Assembly (NCBI RefSeq): GCF_900547735.1
Contig: NZ_URHZ01000035.1
Coordinates: forward strand, 1-53,332
DNA length: 53,332 bases
Source: an uncultured Clostridium sp.
GTDB lineage: Bacteria; Bacillota; Clostridia; Lachnospirales; Lachnospiraceae
Reading direction: 5' to 3'
Shown here piece after piece: positions 15,806 through 24,921 of the stretch; within the stretch, counting starts at the first letter, position 1, and each line of letters opens with the position of its first letter. Under the pieces are notes generated by a model. That model was not told where the DNA came from. It saw only the letters and a program-made list of their open reading frames with translations, and did no database searches. The position numbers and the translations under genes are program-made.

Positions 15806-16027
15806 ATGGATGGAAGATGGGAACAAAAGGCAAAAAACAACGCAAATGTGAACCTGGTTAATTTTGAATCGGCACATGGAAGAGAAGCTTCTCCGACGCC
15901 TGCGCCGCATTACAATCCCGACAAGGCCATGAGGGAAGCCGAGCGCGAATATCTGAAGTCAAAGGGCCGGGAACAGAAAACGCTGTTCCGGAAGATAGCG
16001 GAGTTTTTCAGGGGAGAAAAGGAATAG
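15806..16027 (+). CDS. Small charged hypothetical protein
   Basis: 73 residues beginning MDGRWEQKAKNNANVNLVNF, basic and helix-prone, without a membrane span. A ribosome site AAAGGAGATG (15790-15799) precedes ATG. It ends 13 bases before a lipoprotein gene and shares its transcript. No family is recognised. Confidence 0.65.
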   Translation: MDGRWEQKAKNNANVNLVNFESAHGREASPTPAPHYNPDKAMREAEREYLKSKGREQKTLFRKIAEFFRGEKE

Positions 16028-16040
16028 AGGGGAAAGCAAT

Positions 16041-17501
16041 ATGAAAAAAATGAACAAATTTATTATATTAACGATTTCTGCATTACTGCTTAGTGCCTGT
16101 TCTGCGTGTGGCAAAAGCGAAACACCGGTAAGTGAAAGCGGGAGTGAAAACCAGGAGCGTATGGAACGTACAGCGGGAGAAAACGGAGCGGAGCCGGATA
16201 AGAACGGCGGCGTCTCCGGCCAGGGAACGGAGTCCGAACCCGGGGGAACTACGCAGGATTTAGCAGATAACGAATTCTCGGCAGGTGCTTCGGCGCTATG
16301 CAGTTCTTATTTTAAGGCAGGGGACTTTCGGTACACCATGGAGATCCTTCCGGGCGGACCGGGGGAGAGAAATACATTAAGTGTCACGGTCAATAAGAGG
16401 AGCACGGAGCCTCAGGATTGGGAGCGTTCGAATGCCGCCCTGGGACTGGGCGTGTACCGTCTGCCTTACAGCAGCAAGACCTCATCCTACAGCCTCACAA
16501 ATGAGATGTACGGAGCGGCCGGTAATACCGCGGCCGCTATGGAACTGAGTGTGAACCGGGACGGAACCGTCTCCCTGAACGGAAACGGCGAGGCAGCAGG
16601 GGTATATTATACATGCAAGGAAAACCTGGAACTGCCGGAGGCCTTTTACAGACCGTTAAACGGCACCGATTTGATTGGGCTTGACAAGGAACGGATGAGA
16701 ATCATCAGAAACCAGTATTATGCGGTCTACGGGAGAAAGTTCCAGAATGAAGAGCTGAATGCATACTTTGGGGCAAAACCCTGGTATCAGGGCACAACGG
16801 AGCCGGATCAGTTTGATGACAGGCTGCTGGGAAACCTGATAAAAAGAAATATTTCCTTTTTACAGGAAGCCGAGAATGAATATGATGCAAATAAGGCGGA
16901 AGAGCAGAAGAGGGAGTACGATGCGCTTTCTCCGGCACCCTATCTGTCACTGCTGCCGGAGAGTGGTGAGATCCTGGTAACGCTGGCCTCGGACAGGGAG
17001 CATGCGGAAGATAAAGGCATTTATTATAGGGCGGAAGGTACAATTTCAGTTCCTATTACACTGACACAGGAGCAGTACCGGGAGCTTTTGGATGGGGAGG
17101 AACTTGCGGTCTCCACCGATGAGCTTACGGGAGAGCAGAAAACGCTGAAGAAAGCAAAGGAACAGGAATACGGAGAATTTGTATTTGGAGATGAGGCGGA
17201 AGGCGATTATGTCATGAGCTCCTATAATTCAGCAACGGGACTTTACAGTCTATGGGCGGATAGCGCCGATACAAGGTTTAAGAAAGTGTATCAGGGAGAC
17301 GTCTATGTTTTGAAGGGAGCCTGTGAAGAGTATTACGGATATTTTAATATGAAGCGGGAAGAACTGAAAGAGTCGGCCGGGAATTACAGGGTGATGGATT
17401 TTGATGAACAGGGTCCGTATGGGCCTCAGGAGTACTCGGGGAATGTTCTGGTCAGAGATGCAAAAGGGTATGTGAAGGCGCTTTATTTCTGGGGAGATTG
17501 A
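16041..17501 (+). CDS. YARHG-domain lipoprotein
   Basis: 486 residues. A lipoprotein signal (KKMNKFIILTISALLLSAC) places Cys20 as lipidated residue. A low-complexity Ser/Gly/Glu linker follows, then a beta-rich region and the YARHG domain at about 210-270, with the typical LDKERMRIIRNQYYAVYGRKF and W-Y-Q-G segments. YARHG domains occur on the surface of many Firmicutes, and their ligand is not established. The gene ends at the terminator at 17544, before the exopolysaccharide-like operon. Confidence 0.85.
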   Translation: MKKMNKFIILTISALLLSACSACGKSETPVSESGSENQERMERTAGENGAEPDKNGGVSGQGTESEPGGTTQDLADNEFSAGASALCSSYFKAGDFRYTMEILPGGPGERNTLSVTVNKRSTEPQDWERSNAALGLGVYRLPYSSKTSSYSLTNEMYGAAGNTAAAMELSVNRDGTVSLNGNGEAAGVYYTCKENLELPEAFYRPLNGTDLIGLDKERMRIIRNQYYAVYGRKFQNEELNAYFGAKPWYQGTTEPDQFDDRLLGNLIKRNISFLQEAENEYDANKAEEQKREYDALSPAPYLSLLPESGEILVTLASDREHAEDKGIYYRAEGTISVPITLTQEQYRELLDGEELAVSTDELTGEQKTLKKAKEQEYGEFVFGDEAEGDYVMSSYNSATGLYSLWADSADTRFKKVYQGDVYVLKGACEEYYGYFNMKREELKESAGNYRVMDFDEQGPYGPQEYSGNVLVRDAKGYVKALYFWGD

Positions 17502-17543
17502 CAAATTTAATTAGAAAATGGAAGAATTGAAAACAGATGGAAG

Positions 17544-17580
17544 AAACTGATATACAAATTTGCCGTATATCAGTTTTTTT
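17544..17580 (+). terminator. Terminator of the YARHG lipoprotein gene
   Basis: AAACTGATATAC (17544-17555) pairs with GTATATCAGTTT and runs into seven T. It separates the lipoprotein unit from the next promoter. Confidence 0.85.
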
Positions 17581-17614
17581 CTATTCAATTCCAGTAAAAT
17601 GTTGGGGGCGGCAG

Positions 17615-17642
17615 TTGTTTATAAAACCAGAAGTGGTATAAT
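17615..17642 (+). promoter_or_regulatory. Promoter of the exopolysaccharide-like operon
   Basis: TTGTTT (17615-17620) and TATAAT (17637-17642) are 16 bases apart. A nine-codon ORF (ATG 17678 to TGA 17707, encoding MPKNSRGIR) with GGAG upstream overlaps the start of the first gene by ATGA. The leader, about 55 bases long, is too short for a known c-di-GMP riboswitch. Confidence 0.6.
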
Positions 17643-17703
17643 TAAACGGTATGTGACCATAAAAATATGGAGACATTATGCCGAAAAACAGTCGGGGGAT
17701 AAG

Positions 17704-18603
17704 ATGAGTAAATTAAAAAATTGGCGGATTGCCGGTTCGGTCCTGACTCTGGCAGCAGCAGTATTCGCGATTGCCGCCACACGGCGGGAAAAACCTGATA
17801 TTGGAGAGCGGATCTGCCATACCAGTATTTTTTCCTGGGAAGCGGAATATATGCTGGAGGAGTATGAACCTCAGCTTTCGGGTCTTATGAAACGTCTGGG
17901 GTGTGAGGCCGTTTATCAACAAATAGAAAACGATGCGGATGAAGAGACGGTTCTTTCCTATCTGAACCGCCGTGCCGTATTGGGGCAGGATGTTTATTAT
18001 CTCGCCGGTTCTCCCGGATGGGGGAGCGAAGCGGGAGCAGTTTCAATGCTGGAAGAGGTCAAAAAGGTAAAGGAATGGAACCGGAAAGCACCGAAAAAGG
18101 GAGGCTTTTATGGTATCGTATGGGATGTGGAGCCCTATCTTCTGAAAGAATGGAAAGAAGAGCCGGAACTTTGCATAAAGCAGTTCGTCAAAAACTGTGA
18201 AGCAGCATATAAAAAGGCCAGTGAAAACCAGTTGGCGGTGATTGTCTGCATTCCCAATTTTTATGACAGCTCCGGTTTTGAAGAGGAGTTGGAACAATTA
18301 GTGATGAATGGCTGCGATGGAATCGCGGTAATGAATTATCTTAAGAGAGATGAAACAGGCCAGATTGCCACGGAAGTGGAACTTGCGCGCAGACATCAGA
18401 AAGCGGTCATTAATATTACGGAGATGCAAAGACCGGGATACCATGAACTTACAGATGACAACACGTATTATAATGATGGGATTGATGCCGCGGAGGAAAG
18501 CTGGGCAATAATCAGGGAGACTTTCAACTATCCGGAGCTGGGATTTTCATGGCATTATGTAAGGCCGCTGTTGGAGCTTATGGAGGCGGAAGATTCAGGA
18601 TAA
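17704..18603 (+). CDS. Membrane-anchored or secreted TIM-barrel-like protein, first gene of EPS-like operon
   Basis: I start at ATG 17704, which overlaps the short leader ORF; the longer frame from 17560 would cross the terminator. The 299 residues begin with a basic N-terminus and a hydrophobic stretch (NWRIAGSVLTLAAAVFAIAA, about 6-25), a signal anchor. The rest alternates strand and helix, with acidic clusters at strand ends such as FYGIVWDVEPYLLKEW (about 139-154) and DGIAVMNYLKRDE, which suggests a glycoside-hydrolase-like barrel. I cannot name the family. Its place before the synthase genes suggests a role in polymer processing at the cell surface. Confidence 0.7.
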   Translation: MSKLKNWRIAGSVLTLAAAVFAIAATRREKPDIGERICHTSIFSWEAEYMLEEYEPQLSGLMKRLGCEAVYQQIENDADEETVLSYLNRRAVLGQDVYYLAGSPGWGSEAGAVSMLEEVKKVKEWNRKAPKKGGFYGIVWDVEPYLLKEWKEEPELCIKQFVKNCEAAYKKASENQLAVIVCIPNFYDSSGFEEELEQLVMNGCDGIAVMNYLKRDETGQIATEVELARRHQKAVINITEMQRPGYHELTDDNTYYNDGIDAAEESWAIIRETFNYPELGFSWHYVRPLLELMEAEDSG

Positions 18604-18648
18604 ACAGATTTTTTTGTGAATATTATAATGATAAGCGAGGTCAGGGTA

Positions 18649-19344
18649 TTGAGAGAAGTATTGCGTCAGGAAAAGAAGTATTTACTGTCTTATGATCAGT
18701 TTCGCTGTCTGGACCATCAGTTTCTACAGGTTTTACATCCCGATCCCCATAATGGAATCAGCGGATATGCGGTCAGAAGCCTTTATTTTGACACATTGCA
18801 GGAACGAGATTTTTACGAGAAAGAGGATGGCCTGGAAATACGAAGAAAAATACGTTTAAGAACCTATGATCCCAACTCGGATTTCGCCATGCTTGAGATG
18901 AAGCAAAAGCAGGGAGATAATCAGAAAAAACGGTCTCTTAAAATGGAGCGGCGGGATGCGGAAGAACTTTGCAGGGGGTATTATTCCAGTCTTCTGAAAT
19001 ATGAAGATCCTTTTGCAAAGGAATGTTATGGAATTATGAACATGATGTGCTACCGTCCCAAGTCCATCGTGGAATATCAAAGGAAAGCTTATATTGCAAA
19101 GGAAAATCAGACCAGAATCACCTTTGATTTTGCAATTAAAGCAACGGAGAGTGATTTCAGGGTTTTTGCACCTGATTTGAATCAAAATCCGGTTTTTGAT
19201 CCGTATCTCGTTGTGATGGAAGTAAAATATAATGGATTTTTACTCAGTTATATAAAAGAGATGGTCAGTCTGGAAGGAAAAAGCCCTGTTTCGGTAAGTA
19301 AGTACTGCTTATCGCGGAGCGCAGGGCTCCATTATCTGTTTTGA
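18649..19344 (+). CDS. VTC-domain polyphosphate polymerase-like protein
   Basis: I choose TTG 18649, eight bases after GAGG (18637-18640); alternative starts upstream (18616) lack a ribosome site. About 231 residues match the VTC/CYTH triphosphate-tunnel fold. The basic and acidic tunnel strands are visible as RQEKKYLLS, EIRRKIRLRTY, EMKQKQG, VEYQRKAYI and VMEVKYNG. In yeast this domain makes polyphosphate from ATP. The bacterial form is commonly annotated polyphosphate polymerase domain-containing protein and, in my recollection, recurs beside CotH and DUF4956 genes. Whether it makes polyphosphate here or processes a nucleotide is unknown. Confidence 0.85.
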   Translation: MREVLRQEKKYLLSYDQFRCLDHQFLQVLHPDPHNGISGYAVRSLYFDTLQERDFYEKEDGLEIRRKIRLRTYDPNSDFAMLEMKQKQGDNQKKRSLKMERRDAEELCRGYYSSLLKYEDPFAKECYGIMNMMCYRPKSIVEYQRKAYIAKENQTRITFDFAIKATESDFRVFAPDLNQNPVFDPYLVVMEVKYNGFLLSYIKEMVSLEGKSPVSVSKYCLSRSAGLHYLF

Positions 19345-19407
19345 TATGATTTTTATAAAAAACGCAGACAAAAGGCATATCAGCCGGTCTGCCGGGAGGT
19401 TAGCGCA

Positions 19408-20085
19408 GTGAAAAAATATTTTTATTCTATGTTCGAAGGAGCGGGGACGCTCTCAACGGAGGAAATAATCCTTCATATTTTAGTGGCCGTCGTGCTGGGA
19501 ATGGTGATTTATTTATCCTATTATTTCAGCCATGCCGGAGGTGTATACTCCAAGAAATTTAATGTATCATTAATTATGCTGACCGTTCTTACAGCAACCG
19601 TTATGACCGTAATCGGAAATAATATTGCATTGTCTCTTGGTATGGTGGGTGCTTTATCTATCGTAAGATTCCGTACCGCCATCAAAGATTCCCGTGATAC
19701 AACCTACATATTCTGGACCATTATTGTTGGTATTTGCTGCGGCGTCGGAGATTATCTTGTGGCCGGAGTGGGAAGCGCCGTTGTGTTTATATTACTTCTG
19801 ATACTGGGCCGTGTGAAAAATGATAACCGGATTCTTCTGATTATAAGGGGAGCCAGAAATATGGAGAGGAGAATCGAGGCCATTGTATTCGACTATTTTG
19901 AGGCAAAGGCCATGCTCCGGGTTAAAAACACCAGCAGGGATTCAATTGAGATTATATTCGAAATGCCAAAAAAAGCGTACCTGATTTCCAACAAGAAAGA
20001 AAAGAGCGTGGTGGAAATGTTATATGAATTGGAATCCATTGAGTATGTGAATATTGTAACTCAAAATGACGAAATCAGCGGGTAA
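19408..20085 (+). CDS. DUF4956 membrane protein
   Basis: 225 residues from GTG 19408 (GGGAGGT seven bases upstream). Four or five membrane segments span about 21-42, 54-72, 76-90, 103-120 and 124-140. The signature region has LSLGMVGALSIVRFRTAIKD, with the conserved Arg-Phe-Arg-Thr. A cytoplasmic C-terminal ferredoxin-fold-like domain follows. DUF4956 is found next to VTC-domain proteins in many bacteria and is thought to work with them at the membrane; the exact activity is unknown. It is the membrane partner candidate of the upstream VTC protein. Confidence 0.85.
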   Translation: MKKYFYSMFEGAGTLSTEEIILHILVAVVLGMVIYLSYYFSHAGGVYSKKFNVSLIMLTVLTATVMTVIGNNIALSLGMVGALSIVRFRTAIKDSRDTTYIFWTIIVGICCGVGDYLVAGVGSAVVFILLLILGRVKNDNRILLIIRGARNMERRIEAIVFDYFEAKAMLRVKNTSRDSIEIIFEMPKKAYLISNKKEKSVVEMLYELESIEYVNIVTQNDEISG

Positions 20086-20104
20086 AGTGACAGGATAATA
20101 GAAA

Positions 20105-21553
20105 ATGAGCAGAAAAATATTGTATGTCACAGTTGGCGCAGCCCTGTTGGCGGCCGTGTTTTTGATTTCGGGATACACTCATCCGAAAAAACTGAGAGTT
20201 CAGCAGCATCTTGAGATAAGCCAGGGCGTGGAAGATACCAGTCTTTCGATCGATGCCGACAGCTTTTCATCCCATCTGCCTGTTGTGAATATTGAGACCA
20301 ACGGTCAGACGATTCCCGGAAAGCCGGAACTTAACCAGAGGGTAAGCGAGATTGAAAATACTTACATATCCGCGTCCATGCAGATTATGGATCAGAAGGA
20401 AGAACTGAACACACTGAAAACAGAAGCGGCAATCGATTCCAAAGTCCAAATCCGCGTCAGGGGAAATTCCTCCAGACGATTTGATAAGGTGGGGTATCTT
20501 TTTAAATTTACAGATAAAGACGGAATTGAACAGGAAGAACCGGTTTTGGGAATGGAGAAGAACAGCACCTGGGTTCTGCACGGTCCATTTCTGGATAAAA
20601 CCCTGATGCGCAATTACATGTGGTATAACCTTTCGGGCCAGATAATGGAATGGGCGCCGGATGTGAGATACTGCGAGCTGTTTTTAAATGGGACATATCA
20701 GGGAGTTTATGTGATGACCGAACAGATCAGTGTGGCGCCGGGACGCATCAATGCGACAAAATACGATGGAAGAGCGCCGGTGTCAAGCTATGTGCTCTGT
20801 GCGGACAGGGCCAGTATCAATGATGTGGAGTATCTGGACAATTTCAGCTGGTATGCAAGGCGTTCTTCAAGCCGGATGGAAATTAAGTATCCGGGCAGTA
20901 AAAAGTTAACACCTGAATTGACAGAAGAAATCAGCAGAGATTTTTCTGAATTTGAAAAAACATTGTATTCCTTTGATTATGATTCCAAACGGTTCGGTTA
21001 TCAGAACTTCATTGATGTGCAGAACTTTGTAGATTATTTTATAATCAACGAGATTACACAAAATACGGACGCAGGAATTTATTCCACATATTTTTATAAA
21101 GATGTGGCGGGAAAAATTAAAATGTGTGTCTGGGATTTTAATAACTGCTGTGATAACTTTATGGAAGAGCAGCAGCCGATGGCCGGATTTTACATGCAGG
21201 GGCGTCCCTGGTTTTTTATGCTTTGCCGGGATGAGGAGTTTGTGGAATTGATTATTTCCCGTTACCGTGAGCTGCGGAAGGGGATTTTAAGCGACGATGC
21301 GGTAAAGGCGTATATACAGGATGTACAAAATTATCTCGGACCTGCAATCGACAGGAATTTTGAAGTCTGGGGATACAGTTTCGATGCGGATGAAGATTTG
21401 ATGGATGAAGAATTCCGTAAAATTGGTTCCTACGAAGCGGCAGTGGAACAATACCAGGGCAGACTGATCAGCAGAATGGGGTGGATGGATAAACATATTG
21501 AAGCTCTTCGCTCCTACAGCCACGAGTCAAGAAATAAGAAATTTAATCATTAA
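20105..21553 (+). CDS. CotH-kinase family protein
   Basis: 482 residues with an N-terminal signal anchor (about 5-24). The CotH-like kinase fold is visible from about 60. LPVVNIET and an IRVRGNSSRRF motif (about 117-127) match the family beginning; LRNY occurs as LMRNYMWYNLS; the metal-site aspartates lie in INEITQNTDAGIYSTYFYKD and KMCVWDFNNC. CotH of Bacillus spore coats phosphorylates coat proteins in an atypical protein-kinase manner. In this operon the substrate is more likely a surface protein or polymer of the same system, which is inference. It is exported, with catalytic domain outside. Confidence 0.87.
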   Translation: MSRKILYVTVGAALLAAVFLISGYTHPKKLRVQQHLEISQGVEDTSLSIDADSFSSHLPVVNIETNGQTIPGKPELNQRVSEIENTYISASMQIMDQKEELNTLKTEAAIDSKVQIRVRGNSSRRFDKVGYLFKFTDKDGIEQEEPVLGMEKNSTWVLHGPFLDKTLMRNYMWYNLSGQIMEWAPDVRYCELFLNGTYQGVYVMTEQISVAPGRINATKYDGRAPVSSYVLCADRASINDVEYLDNFSWYARRSSSRMEIKYPGSKKLTPELTEEISRDFSEFEKTLYSFDYDSKRFGYQNFIDVQNFVDYFIINEITQNTDAGIYSTYFYKDVAGKIKMCVWDFNNCCDNFMEEQQPMAGFYMQGRPWFFMLCRDEEFVELIISRYRELRKGILSDDAVKAYIQDVQNYLGPAIDRNFEVWGYSFDADEDLMDEEFRKIGSYEAAVEQYQGRLISRMGWMDKHIEALRSYSHESRNKKFNH

Positions 21554-21570
21554 AATGGAGGTCCTGACGA

Positions 21571-23754
21571 GTGAAAAAATTTTTGATGGCAGCGTGTTCT
21601 GTGATTTTGCTGTTTTTTTTACTGCATACCGCATATTATCAGTGGGGATTCTATATCGATTTACACTCAGGACAGAATGCGGCCGCCTTTACAACGACGG
21701 AGGGAAAAGAGATTCTGGTGGATACGGGGCATGGGCTTCAGCCATTTGAAATTAAAGGCGTTGACATGGGAGCGGGATATCCCGGCGCCTTTGCCACCGA
21801 ATATGCAGTGGATAAAGAAACTTATCTGAGATGGTTCCGCATGATTCAGGATATGGGGGCCAACACGGTCAGGGTTTACACAATCCTGTCCGACGATTTT
21901 TATAATGCGGTCTATGAATACAATACCGGTAATCCAAACCCACTGTATATTATACATGGCGTCTGGGTAGACGACTATGTACAGAATTCCCGGCTGGATG
22001 CTTACGACCGTTCTTTTTTTAATCAGCTTAAAGAGGATTCCAGAACTCTGGTGGATATTATCCATGGCAGAAAAAAGGTCAATCTTGGATACGGCACCAC
22101 AAGCGCCACGGGTATCTATACAAAAGATATATCTCCATGGGTGCTGGGCTATATACTGGGAGTGGAGTGGGAGGACGTAACGGTTGCCTATACGGACCAC
22201 ATGCAGAGTGAAAGAAATCAGTATCAGGGAACCTATCTGTATACCTCGGAGGATGCAACCCCATTCGAGGCCATGCTCGCGGAAGCGGGGGACAATCTCA
22301 TTCGCTATGAGACGGACAAATATAAGCAGCAGCGGCTTTTGGCATTTTCAAACTGGCCGTCGACCGATCCGATGGATTATCCGGAGGAGGTAAACAAGAT
22401 TTTTCAGAAGTGTGCCAAGGTAGATGTGGAACATATCCGCTCAACGGATGATTTTTTATCCGGCCAGTTTGCTTCATACCACATTTATCCCTACTATCCG
22501 GAATATCTGAATTATTATGAAAGCTGGAAATATGATTTGAAACCGGCGGGAAAATACCGGATGGAGGACGGGACATATAATACCTACAAAATCTATCTTT
22601 CCATGATAAATAACCATCATCAGATGCCGGTTGTTATATCGGAATTCGGTGTTCCTTCCTCGCGGGGAATGGCGCAGGTTGATTACCACGGAGGCAGATC
22701 TCAGGGATTTATGACCGAACAGGAGCAGGGAGAGGCCCTGGTGGCAAGCTATCAGGATATAAAGGAAGCCGGATGTGCAGGCAGCGTGATTTTTGCCTGG
22801 CAGGATGAGTGGTTTAAACGTACCTGGAATACCATGGCGAATGTGGACTTGATGAAAACCGCCTATTGGAGTGATGCTCAGACCAATGAACAGTTTTTCG
22901 GCCTTCTGGCCTTTGATCCGGGTAAGGAAAAAAGTGTATGTTATACGGACGGCAGCGTGGACGAATGGATGGAAAACGATTTGGTGCAGAAGCAGGAGAA
23001 TTTCAAACTTTATATGAAATATGATGAGAAATATATTTATTTCCGGATTCATAAGGATGGTTTGAATTTTGGAGAGGAGAAGATTTATCTGCCTCTTGAT
23101 ATTACTCCCCAAAGCGGAAGCTATTATATGGAAGAAGAAAAACTGAAATTTGACCGGCCGGTGGATTTTCTGATTATTCTGGATGGAAAAGAGAACAGCA
23201 GGGTACTGGTACAGGAAAGATATAATGCTTTCAAGGTCGTATACAGTGAAGATTACCGGATGGCAAATCCCTACTTTGATCCACCCGACAAGGATTCTCC
23301 GGTATTTGAGCAAATCTTTATGGCTCTTCAGATGGGAGATATTGAAGATATGCTGACGGGCCGACGGGAAAATCTGAAGATGGAAACGGGTAAACTGACT
23401 TACGGAAATGGAAACCCAAAGGCACAAGACTATAATTCCGTATCGGATTTTATTGTTGAAGGCAATGAGATAGAACTTCGGATTCCATGGCAGCTGCTTA
23501 ATTTTTCCAATCCGTCCGAAATGCAGATTCATGATGATTATTTTGAATGCAACGGAATTGAAAATCTGGGAATCAAAGAGATTTATGCAGGCGTCGGCAG
23601 CGGTGATAATAAAGAAAACAGAATCAGGCTGGACCGGAAGAGCCTTAAGGGATGGGAAGATTCACCAACATTTCATGAGAGGCTGAAGCGATCCTATTAC
23701 ATGGTCCAGGAGGCATGGACAACCGGCCGTGATTCTGCGGGAAAGGAAGAATGA
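21571..23754 (+). CDS. Exported glycoside hydrolase-like TIM-barrel protein
   Basis: 727 residues. The N-terminus (about 4-20) is a signal or membrane anchor. Residues about 60-480 form a GH2/GH5-like (beta/alpha)8 barrel; likely catalytic acids are Glu199 in YILGVEWED and Glu358 in VVISEFGVPS. The C-terminal about 245 residues are beta-rich and resemble a carbohydrate-binding region. It sits in the operon between CotH and the GT2 synthase, and could trim or modify the polymer during export. The family is often mis-annotated as a glycosyltransferase. Catalytic assignment is from motif reading only. Confidence 0.75.
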   Translation: MKKFLMAACSVILLFFLLHTAYYQWGFYIDLHSGQNAAAFTTTEGKEILVDTGHGLQPFEIKGVDMGAGYPGAFATEYAVDKETYLRWFRMIQDMGANTVRVYTILSDDFYNAVYEYNTGNPNPLYIIHGVWVDDYVQNSRLDAYDRSFFNQLKEDSRTLVDIIHGRKKVNLGYGTTSATGIYTKDISPWVLGYILGVEWEDVTVAYTDHMQSERNQYQGTYLYTSEDATPFEAMLAEAGDNLIRYETDKYKQQRLLAFSNWPSTDPMDYPEEVNKIFQKCAKVDVEHIRSTDDFLSGQFASYHIYPYYPEYLNYYESWKYDLKPAGKYRMEDGTYNTYKIYLSMINNHHQMPVVISEFGVPSSRGMAQVDYHGGRSQGFMTEQEQGEALVASYQDIKEAGCAGSVIFAWQDEWFKRTWNTMANVDLMKTAYWSDAQTNEQFFGLLAFDPGKEKSVCYTDGSVDEWMENDLVQKQENFKLYMKYDEKYIYFRIHKDGLNFGEEKIYLPLDITPQSGSYYMEEEKLKFDRPVDFLIILDGKENSRVLVQERYNAFKVVYSEDYRMANPYFDPPDKDSPVFEQIFMALQMGDIEDMLTGRRENLKMETGKLTYGNGNPKAQDYNSVSDFIVEGNEIELRIPWQLLNFSNPSEMQIHDDYFECNGIENLGIKEIYAGVGSGDNKENRIRLDRKSLKGWEDSPTFHERLKRSYYMVQEAWTTGRDSAGKEE

Positions 23755-23763
23755 CAGAAGGCT

Positions 23764-24921
23764 ATGCATATACTTTCATTTAAGCCCGAATATATCTTAT
23801 ATTTTTACATGGTAAACTGCGTTGCGGTACTGGTATTTAATATCATGTATATTTTTATTGATCGATACAAAGGTAAAAAAATCGAACGACGCAGTCTGGA
23901 GATGGTGGGGCAGATCGAAACACAGATTGAGAATCTGGCAATGGGAGGCAGGGTGGAGGAGAAACATCTCGGCTTTCTTGTGCGTTCCATGAAAAAACTG
24001 GAGAAAATGCGTGCCTTTGAACATTCAATGGAGGAGGTCATGACAAAAGAACATGATTCTGTATCTCCGGAAAATGTGGTTCGTTACCTGCAGGGTCTGC
24101 GCACCGTCTTTATAGAACTTGCCGGCTGGTATGAAAAAAGAGACAAGATTGAACAGGCCTATTTTTCGAGTCTGATTAAAAAATTTGAAATTGATAAGGG
24201 GCATTCTTCTTATGACGGCATTATGGATTTCTTAGACAAGATGGTAATAAAAGAAGATGTCTATGTCAGGGAGAATGCACTGAAAGCGCTGTACTCCATT
24301 GGAAATGAGGAGGCGGTGCTGACCGCCTGGGAGAGGATGGAGGCAAATAAGATTTATCATAACCAGAAGCTTCTGGCCGACGGTCTGTTAAGTTTCAACG
24401 GCAATCGGGAGGAACTTGCGAGGCATTTGTGGTCAAGGCGCGAGGAATTTGATGTTATGCTGGTTCTGCCGGTGATGCAGTTTATCAGATTCTTTTCCGG
24501 GAATTTTTGCGGAGAGTTTCTGGAAGTGATGAAAAAGGAAACGGAAGATAAGGAACTTCGTCTGGAGGCAATCCGGTATTTGAGAAGATATCCGGATAAA
24601 AGGGCCAGAGAGGAGCTTCAGAAATTTCTTCTCTATCAGGAGTATATCGACTGGGAATACGCGGCCATGGCGGCGTCTGCTTTAACAATGTATCCCGGAA
24701 CGGATACGGTGGCCTGTTTAAAAGAGGGGCTGGGAGCGGCTAACTGGTATGTGCGTCTGAACTGCGCCGAGGCTCTGATACATGGCATGAAACTTCCCAA
24801 ATGGCAGCTTTATGATGTCTATAACGGCAGTGACCGGTATGCGCGAGAGATCCTGGATTACGTGACGGAAAAGTCGGAGATTCAGATGCAGGAAATGGAG
24901 TTGAATAAAAGAAATGTTTGA
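23764..24921 (+). CDS. Membrane-anchored HEAT-repeat protein
   Basis: 385 residues. A hydrophobic segment near residues 8-32 anchors the N-terminus, followed by a basic stretch (RYKGKKIERR). The rest is alpha-helical, with HEAT-like paired helices from about 140 (for example VRENALKALYSIG, LRLEAIRYLRRYPD and VRLNCAEALIHG). HEAT scaffolds bind partners; here it is the gene before the synthase and overlaps it by 8 bases, so it is probably a cytoplasmic synthase-associated scaffold. The start at ATG 23764 has AGAAGG close upstream. Confidence 0.75.
   Translation: MHILSFKPEYILYFYMVNCVAVLVFNIMYIFIDRYKGKKIERRSLEMVGQIETQIENLAMGGRVEEKHLGFLVRSMKKLEKMRAFEHSMEEVMTKEHDSVSPENVVRYLQGLRTVFIELAGWYEKRDKIEQAYFSSLIKKFEIDKGHSSYDGIMDFLDKMVIKEDVYVRENALKALYSIGNEEAVLTAWERMEANKIYHNQKLLADGLLSFNGNREELARHLWSRREEFDVMLVLPVMQFIRFFSGNFCGEFLEVMKKETEDKELRLEAIRYLRRYPDKRAREELQKFLLYQEYIDWEYAAMAASALTMYPGTDTVACLKEGLGAANWYVRLNCAEALIHGMKLPKWQLYDVYNGSDRYAREILDYVTEKSEIQMQEMELNKRNV

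Noticed and set aside
17643..17703. c-di-GMP riboswitch in the EPS-like operon leader
   Set aside because: The leader after the promoter is only about 55 bases, and no GEMM-type conserved core is seen.
22474..23532. Long minus-strand ORF (352 codons) opposite the hydrolase-like gene
   Set aside because: Antisense to a well-supported gene, with no recognisable domain or start signal.
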